From NCBI GenBank assembly GCA_009925045.1, contig RFQK01000033.1, forward strand, positions 1-10,654: a stretch of 10,654 nt of DNA, written 5' to 3'. The notes under the pieces are model-generated. The model was not told the origin of the DNA. It ran no database searches and saw only the letters and a list, made by a program, of their open reading frames with translations. Each line of letters begins with the position of its first letter. The stretch's first letter is position 1. This DNA is from Methylococcaceae bacterium. Lineage in GTDB: Bacteria; Pseudomonadota; Gammaproteobacteria; Methylococcales; Methylomonadaceae. Shown in pieces: positions 7,225 through 10,654 of the stretch. A program made the translations under genes and the position numbers.

Positions 7225-7563
7225 ATGACGGATTGTTTATTTTGCAAAATGGTCGATGGGGTGATTCCAGCGGATATCGTCTACGAAGACGAATCGCTAC
7301 TCGCTTTTCGAGACATTCATCCTCAGGCGCCGCTTCATGTCTTAATCATTCCAAAGCGCCATATTGCTACTCTCAATGCGCTAGATGACGCGGTTCTGGG
7401 GGGTAAACTCCTGCAGACTGCCGCCAAAATTGCTGCGGAGCAGGGCTATGCAGACAGTGGTTATCGGACTGTGATTAATTGTAATGAGGACGGCGGTCAG
7501 ACCGTTCATCATATACACCTGCATCTGTTGGCGGGCCGGGCCATGCATTGGCCACCGGGTTAA
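7225..7563 (+). CDS. hinT: HIT-family purine nucleoside phosphoramidase (HinT)
   Basis: The 112-residue protein belongs to the histidine-triad family, which hydrolyses AMP-lysine and other nucleoside phosphoramidates in the cytoplasm. The triad HIHLHLL (96-102) follows INCNEDGGQTVH, and the middle histidine H98 is the expected nucleophile. N-terminal C4 and C7 (CLFC) with H46 match the zinc-binding residues of some bacterial HIT proteins. The end RAMHWPPG is typical of the HinT branch. AGGAG (7214-7218) sits 6 bases before the ATG, and the gene begins 12 bases after the rimO stop. It is the last gene of the tight run. No terminator is seen after it. Confidence 0.92.
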   Translation: MTDCLFCKMVDGVIPADIVYEDESLLAFRDIHPQAPLHVLIIPKRHIATLNALDDAVLGGKLLQTAAKIAAEQGYADSGYRTVINCNEDGGQTVHHIHLHLLAGRAMHWPPG

Positions 7564-7591
7564 TGCACAAGCAAATCCTGTTTCAAGACCG

Positions 7592-7597
7592 TATAAT
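7592..7597 (+). promoter_or_regulatory. Candidate -10 box of the gshA-cysH promoter
   Basis: TATAAT is an exact -10 consensus match in the 76-base gap between hinT and gshA, 42 bases before the gshA ATG. No good -35 hexamer is found at 16-18 bases upstream, so the promoter may need an activator or may be weak. Confidence 0.45.
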
Positions 7598-7619
7598 GCG
7601 GCGATTTTCACGCTAGATA

Positions 7620-7634
7620 AGGACTTTGTGTCCT
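7620..7634 (+). promoter_or_regulatory. Small hairpin in the gshA leader
   Basis: AGGAC (7620-7624) and GTCCT (7630-7634) can pair around TTTGT. The 5' arm includes most of the only Shine-Dalgarno-like run (AAGGA, 7619-7623), which lies 16 bases before the gshA ATG. Folding would hide that run, or bring it closer to the start. The stem is only 5 bp, so a regulatory role is tentative. Confidence 0.3.
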
Positions 7635-7639
7635 AAAAC

Positions 7640-9226
7640 ATGAGCCAGACACACAATACGCTACCGCCACGCCTTCAAGCCATTATTGACCAGCGACAAC
7701 AGCATTTGTTGAAACAAGGCTTAAAAGGCTTAGAAAAGGAAAGTCTGCGCATTACTGCCAATGGCGATATTGCTCAGACGCCTCATCCGGTCGGCTTGGG
7801 TTCAGCATTAACCCATCCGAGTATCACCACTGATTACTCAGAGTCCTTGCTGGAATTTATCACGCCTCCCTTTGCTGACATCAAGGAAACCTTGGGTCAT
7901 ATGCACCAGATTCACCAGTATGTGTATACTCATCTGGGTGATGAAATGTTGCTGGGCACCAGCATGCCATGCGGTTTGCACGATGATTTGAGTGTGCCCA
8001 TTGCTGATTACGGTTCTTCCAATATTGGCAAAATGAAACACGCTTATCGCGTGGGGTTGTGGCATCGTTATGGCCGGACCATGCAAGCGATTGCCGGGAT
8101 CCATTACAATTACTCGGTACCCGATGGCTTATGGCCCTTATTGCATCGTCTGAGTGGTCGTTACATCGATTTAAATAGTTTTATTTCTGAAGCCTATTTT
8201 GGCCTGATTCGAAATTTTCAGCGTCAAGGCTGGTTAATATTGTATTTGTTCGGTGCTTCACCGGCGATTTGCAAAACTTTTTTCAATAGTCGTCCGCAAT
8301 TATTGGATGAGTTTGAGGAATTTGATCCCCATACGGTTTACCACCCTTATGCCACTTCGCTGCGGATGAGTGATATTGGTTATAAGAGTAAAAATCAGGC
8401 AGGTTTACGGATTGATTACAACTCTCTGCAAGGCTATGTCGATAGCCTGAGTGCAGCGATCAACACCCCTTATCCTGAGTATGAAGCCATAGGGGTTAAA
8501 GTCGATGGTGAATATCGTCAGCTCAATGCCAATTTATTGCAAATTGAAAATGAGTTCTATAGCACCATGCGCCCCAAACAGATTGCTCAATCGGGTGAAA
8601 AACCCACCTTGGCGCTGAAACGTCGAGGGGTACTGTATGTTGAGATGCGTTCATTGGATCTGAATATCTTCAATCCGATTGGTATCGAAGAAAGTACGGC
8701 GCGTTTTATTGAAGCCTTTTTACTGACCTGTCTATTGCATGACAGTCCGGCGCAGGAAGCGGGTGAGTTTGCGATTAATAATAGTAATCAATTATTAGTC
8801 GCCAATCAGGGGCGTAAACCAGGACTGATGTTAAATCGTGATGGCGAAGCGGTGAGTTTGCAAGATTGGGCCAGTCAGATTCTGGCCCATATGCAGCCTA
8901 TATGTGCCTTACTGGATCAGGAGAGCATTGATAAACCCTATCAAATGGCCTTGGAGCAGCAGTTGTTGGTGGTTAAAAATCCGTCTTTGACGCCTTCAGC
9001 CCGGGTTCTGGCCTGTATGCAGGCAAATACTCAGGAATTCGGTTGTTTTGCCACCCAGACTTCAGCATTGCACAAACAGTATTTTAATGCCCAATGTCTG
9101 CCGGGAGTGGCGCGTCAGAAATTTACCCAGATGGCTGAAACCTCTATCCGTAAACAACAAGCCATTGAGGCGAGTGATACACTGAGCTTCGATGACTTTC
9201 TTAGCAATTACTTTTCCCAAACTTAA
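7640..9226 (+). CDS. gshA: Glutamate-cysteine ligase
   Basis: The enzyme joins glutamate and cysteine with ATP, the first and usually rate-limiting step of glutathione synthesis, in the cytoplasm. At 528 residues it is close to the E. coli type (518). Landmarks in order are GLEKESLRI (30-38), ITTDYSESLLEFITPP (62-77), GIHYNYS (153-159), YLFGASPAIC (202-211), YATSLRMSDIGY (237-248), QIENEFYSTMRPK (301-313) and EMRSLDLNIFNPIGI (335-349). All of these align with E. coli GshA. The ATG lacks a well-placed ribosome-binding site. An in-frame GTG at 7628 is followed by a stop, so ATG 7640 is the first usable start. The gene ends 3 bases before cysH. The two are probably co-transcribed and both use products of the sulfur-assimilation route. 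Confidence 0.95.
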   Translation: MSQTHNTLPPRLQAIIDQRQQHLLKQGLKGLEKESLRITANGDIAQTPHPVGLGSALTHPSITTDYSESLLEFITPPFADIKETLGHMHQIHQYVYTHLGDEMLLGTSMPCGLHDDLSVPIADYGSSNIGKMKHAYRVGLWHRYGRTMQAIAGIHYNYSVPDGLWPLLHRLSGRYIDLNSFISEAYFGLIRNFQRQGWLILYLFGASPAICKTFFNSRPQLLDEFEEFDPHTVYHPYATSLRMSDIGYKSKNQAGLRIDYNSLQGYVDSLSAAINTPYPEYEAIGVKVDGEYRQLNANLLQIENEFYSTMRPKQIAQSGEKPTLALKRRGVLYVEMRSLDLNIFNPIGIEESTARFIEAFLLTCLLHDSPAQEAGEFAINNSNQLLVANQGRKPGLMLNRDGEAVSLQDWASQILAHMQPICALLDQESIDKPYQMALEQQLLVVKNPSLTPSARVLACMQANTQEFGCFATQTSALHKQYFNAQCLPGVARQKFTQMAETSIRKQQAIEASDTLSFDDFLSNYFSQT

Positions 9227-9229
9227 GCC

Positions 9230-9952
9230 ATGACTGCATTTGATCTTGATTCGCTGCAACACGACTTGCAAGCTAAAAATCCACGCACCATTTTGAAAAG
9301 TGCCCTGGCCAGTTTCGACAATATTGCAATCTCCTTCAGCGGTGCCGAAGACGTGGTCTTAATCGACATGGCGGTACAGATTAAACCTGATATTCAGGTT
9401 TTCTCACTGGATACCGGTCGTTTGCACCCTGAAACCTATCAATTTATCGAGCGAGTCCGGAAACACTACGGTATCTGCATCGAGTTACTCAGTCCTGATC
9501 GAGACAGTCTGGAAAGCTTTGTCAAAGAAAAAGGCTTGTTCAGTTTTTATGAAGAAGGCCATCAACCCTGTTGTGGTATACGCAAAGTCGAGCCTTTAAA
9601 ACGTAAGCTTAGTCAATTGGATGCCTGGATTACCGGGCAGCGTAAAGATCAAAATCAAGACACCCGGGGCGATATTCCGGAAGTGCAGCTTGATAATGCC
9701 TTTTCCGCCCCCGACAAATCCCTGATCAAATTTAATCCTTTGCTCAACTGGTCATCAGCGCAAGTCTGGGATTACATAGAAGCCTACCAAGTACCTTTTA
9801 ACAGTTTGCATCAACATGGATTTGTCAGCATAGGCTGTGAACCTTGTACCCGTCCGGTATTACCCAATCAACACGAACGAGCCGGGCGCTGGTGGTGGGA
9901 AGACGCTGCAAAAAAGGAATGTGGCCTCCATAGCGGTAACTTAAAAAAATAA
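9230..9952 (+). CDS. cysH: Adenylylsulfate (APS) reductase, assimilatory, thioredoxin-dependent
   Basis: The enzyme reduces adenylylsulfate to sulfite and AMP in assimilatory sulfate reduction, in the cytoplasm. The 240-residue protein has the PP-loop-like [14 protein letters not shown] (35-48), [10 protein letters not shown] (61-70) and the C-terminal ECGLHSG with the catalytic cysteine C231. It also has C114-C115 in [11 protein letters not shown] and C203/C206 in GCEPCTRPV. These four cysteines bind a 4Fe-4S cluster in the APS-using type and are absent from PAPS reductases such as E. coli CysH. The substrate call is therefore APS, and a separate APS kinase step is not needed. It begins 3 bases after gshA with no clear ribosome-binding site, suggesting translation coupled to gshA. 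Other cys genes are not in view. Confidence 0.94.
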   Translation: MTAFDLDSLQHDLQAKNPRTILKSALASFDNIAISFSGAEDVVLIDMAVQIKPDIQVFSLDTGRLHPETYQFIERVRKHYGICIELLSPDRDSLESFVKEKGLFSFYEEGHQPCCGIRKVEPLKRKLSQLDAWITGQRKDQNQDTRGDIPEVQLDNAFSAPDKSLIKFNPLLNWSSAQVWDYIEAYQVPFNSLHQHGFVSIGCEPCTRPVLPNQHERAGRWWWEDAAKKECGLHSGNLKK

Positions 9953-9954
9953 TG

Positions 9955-9980
9955 GTTTTAAAAGGACTTGCCTTTAAAAC
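9955..9980 (+). repeat. AT-rich hairpin after cysH
   Basis: GTTTTAAA (9955-9962) pairs with TTTAAAAC (9973-9980). After a one-base bulge, GG (9964-9965) pairs with CC (9971-9972), leaving the loop ACTTG. No T tract follows, so it is not a standard terminator. It may stabilise the 3' end of the gshA-cysH message. Confidence 0.45.
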
Positions 9981-9981
9981 A

Positions 9982-10010
9982 TTGTGAGGAATACTCGTGT
10001 TCGGGATAGT
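9982..10010 (+). promoter_or_regulatory. Possible promoter for smbP
   Basis: TTGTGA (9982-9987) and GATAGT (10005-10010) are 17 bases apart. Each matches the sigma-70 consensus at 4 of 6 positions. The pair lies between the cysH hairpin and the smbP ribosome-binding site. The match is modest, and read-through from cysH is also possible. Confidence 0.3.
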
Positions 10011-10021
10011 TATTTACAATT

Positions 10022-10027
10022 AGGGGG
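10022..10027 (+). promoter_or_regulatory. Ribosome-binding site that fixes the smbP start
   Basis: AGGGGG lies 4 bases before ATG 10032. It favours this start over an in-frame start at 9984, which would put 16 unlikely residues before the signal peptide. Confidence 0.7.
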
Positions 10028-10031
10028 CAAC

Positions 10032-10370
10032 ATGAAAACCTTTATATCAATACTCAGTTTGGTGTTAACCATCTGTTTAAATACAGCTTTTGCGGCGGAT
10101 GATCATCATGCGTTGGCTGTTGAACATACCAGTGCTGCAGTGACTCATGGTAAAGCCGGTCACGCCAGTGTATTGGTTGAACATGCAGAAGAAGCGGTGA
10201 AGCATGCGCAAAGCTGTGCCAGTTCAGCTACCGGCGAAGCCAAAACTCATGCGGATGCAGCAGTGACTTCTTTAAATTCTGCTATTGAACACGGAAAAAT
10301 GGGTCATGCTGATGTAGCGACTAAAGCCGCTGAAGATGCGATTCAGCATCTGAACGCGACACCCAAATAA
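10032..10370 (+). CDS. smbP: SmbP-like small periplasmic metal-binding protein
   Basis: The 112-residue precursor has a signal peptide (1-21, cleavage after AFA) and a mature part of about 91 residues with 11 histidines. The pattern of helices with regularly placed His, as in AVTHGKAGHASVLVEHAEEA, matches SmbP of Nitrosomonas europaea. That protein is a periplasmic helical bundle that binds copper and other divalent metals. Two 25-residue units align without gaps, 36-60 and 84-108, with 12 identities, so the protein has an internal duplication. The second unit has lost the histidine at the VEHAEEA position (KAAEDA instead). One cysteine, C62, is in the linker. It stands alone between a possible promoter and a strong terminator. 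Copper buffering is inferred from the family. Confidence 0.88.
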   Translation: MKTFISILSLVLTICLNTAFAADDHHALAVEHTSAAVTHGKAGHASVLVEHAEEAVKHAQSCASSATGEAKTHADAAVTSLNSAIEHGKMGHADVATKAAEDAIQHLNATPK

Positions 10371-10398
10371 AGATCCAAAGTATTGAACCTCTTTAGAT

Positions 10399-10427
10399 AG
10401 GCTTGCCTTAGGGCAAGCCTTTTTTTT
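10399..10427 (+). terminator. Strong rho-independent terminator after smbP
   Basis: A perfect 9-bp stem AGGCTTGCC (10399-10407) and GGCAAGCCT (10412-10420) has the loop TTAG and runs directly into eight T residues (10420-10427). It lies 29 bases after the smbP stop. Confidence 0.93.
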
Positions 10428-10452
10428 ATGTCATTTTGCATGCCAAGCCCTG

Positions 10453-10461
10453 TGATAGAAT
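10453..10461 (+). promoter_or_regulatory. Candidate extended -10 promoter for the last gene
   Basis: TG (10453-10454), one base, then TAGAAT (10456-10461) forms an extended -10 element with 5 of 6 consensus matches. It is 30 bases before the ATG and just after a terminator. No clear -35 is seen, which extended -10 promoters can tolerate. Confidence 0.45.
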
Positions 10462-10491
10462 CAGGACGTTATTTTCAGTGAAACTGAGTCT

Positions 10492-10654
10492 ATGTCTGTG
10501 GTTTTTCGCTTTATCTGCCTGTTTTTTTTGATTTTCAGTGCGCCTGCTTTCGCTGAAGATGCCTTGGCCAGTCCTTCGCGGCAACTGTCATTGGATAACC
10601 AGTTGTGGCTAGGTGATTTCCAACAAATGCTCGATAAAACCCTGATCAGGGTTT
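10492..10654 (+). CDS. N-terminus of an exported protein, possibly an MltF-like lytic transglycosylase (3' truncated)
   Basis: The frame starts at ATG 10492 and runs off the right edge after 54 codons. The first 21 residues form a clear signal peptide: a hydrophobic core rich in Phe, Leu and Ile, with APAFA before E22. The mature start has LWLGDFQQMLDKTLIRV (38-54). This resembles the W-x-GD...M...IRV opening, from memory, of periplasmic proteins that join a family-3 solute-binding domain to a lytic transglycosylase domain. No catalytic part is in the window, so the family call rests on this short stretch alone. A gene of its own transcription unit is likely, given the terminator and promoter-like element upstream. 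Confidence 0.5.
   Translation, partial: MSVVFRFICLFFLIFSAPAFAEDALASPSRQLSLDNQLWLGDFQQMLDKTLIRV

Noticed and set aside
9230-9952. PAPS reductase as the CysH activity
   Set aside because: The two cysteine pairs C114/C115 and C203/C206 for the iron-sulfur cluster are present, which marks the APS-using type.
9955-9980. Rho-independent terminator after cysH
   Set aside because: The stem is AT-rich, has a bulge and is not followed by a T tract. I list it only as a hairpin.
9984-10031. Longer start of the SmbP-like protein
   Set aside because: It adds 16 polar and charged residues before the signal peptide, while ATG 10032 has a strong ribosome-binding site at the right distance.

Overview
The window reads as chromosomal DNA of a gammaproteobacterium. 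Every gene I accept is on the + strand. The housekeeping proteins (SucC, SucD, RimO, GshA, TusB, TusE/DsrC) resemble their gammaproteobacterial forms. An SmbP-type periplasmic metal-binding protein beside an assimilatory APS reductase would suit a methylotroph or methanotroph of the Methylococcales, or a similar chemolithotroph. That lineage is an inference; no methane or methanol oxidation gene is visible.

Layout. Positions 1-233 hold the 3' end of an unrecognised gene, closed by a hairpin terminator (259-286). A candidate promoter (292-320) then opens a tight co-directional run: sucC, sucD (succinyl-CoA ligase), nadE (glutamine-dependent NAD synthetase), an unrecognised exported protein, an SMR exporter of the Gdx/SugE type, tusB/dsrH, tusE/dsrC, a broken rimO and hinT (367-7563). 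Gaps are short or negative, and I see no terminator inside, so it may be one long transcription unit. A good -10 box at 7592-7597 precedes a second unit, gshA (glutamate-cysteine ligase) and cysH (APS reductase). After it comes smbP, with its own ribosome-binding site and a strong terminator (10399-10427). The window ends in the first 54 codons of an exported protein whose start resembles MltF-like lytic transglycosylases.

How the genes relate. Several handle sulfur: TusB and DsrC/TusE belong to persulfide relay, RimO adds a methylthio group to ribosomal protein S12, CysH makes sulfite from APS, and GshA begins glutathione synthesis. SucCD and NadE are central metabolism. The two observations most worth attention are rimO, which has lost roughly 200 nt with a change of frame, and the DsrC/TusE protein, which carries both C-terminal cysteines of true DsrC proteins but sits only with tusB and no tusC/tusD. 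I found no mobile element, CRISPR array, tRNA or rRNA. No intergenic stretch exceeds 300 bases. I do not see a clearly new biological system here.
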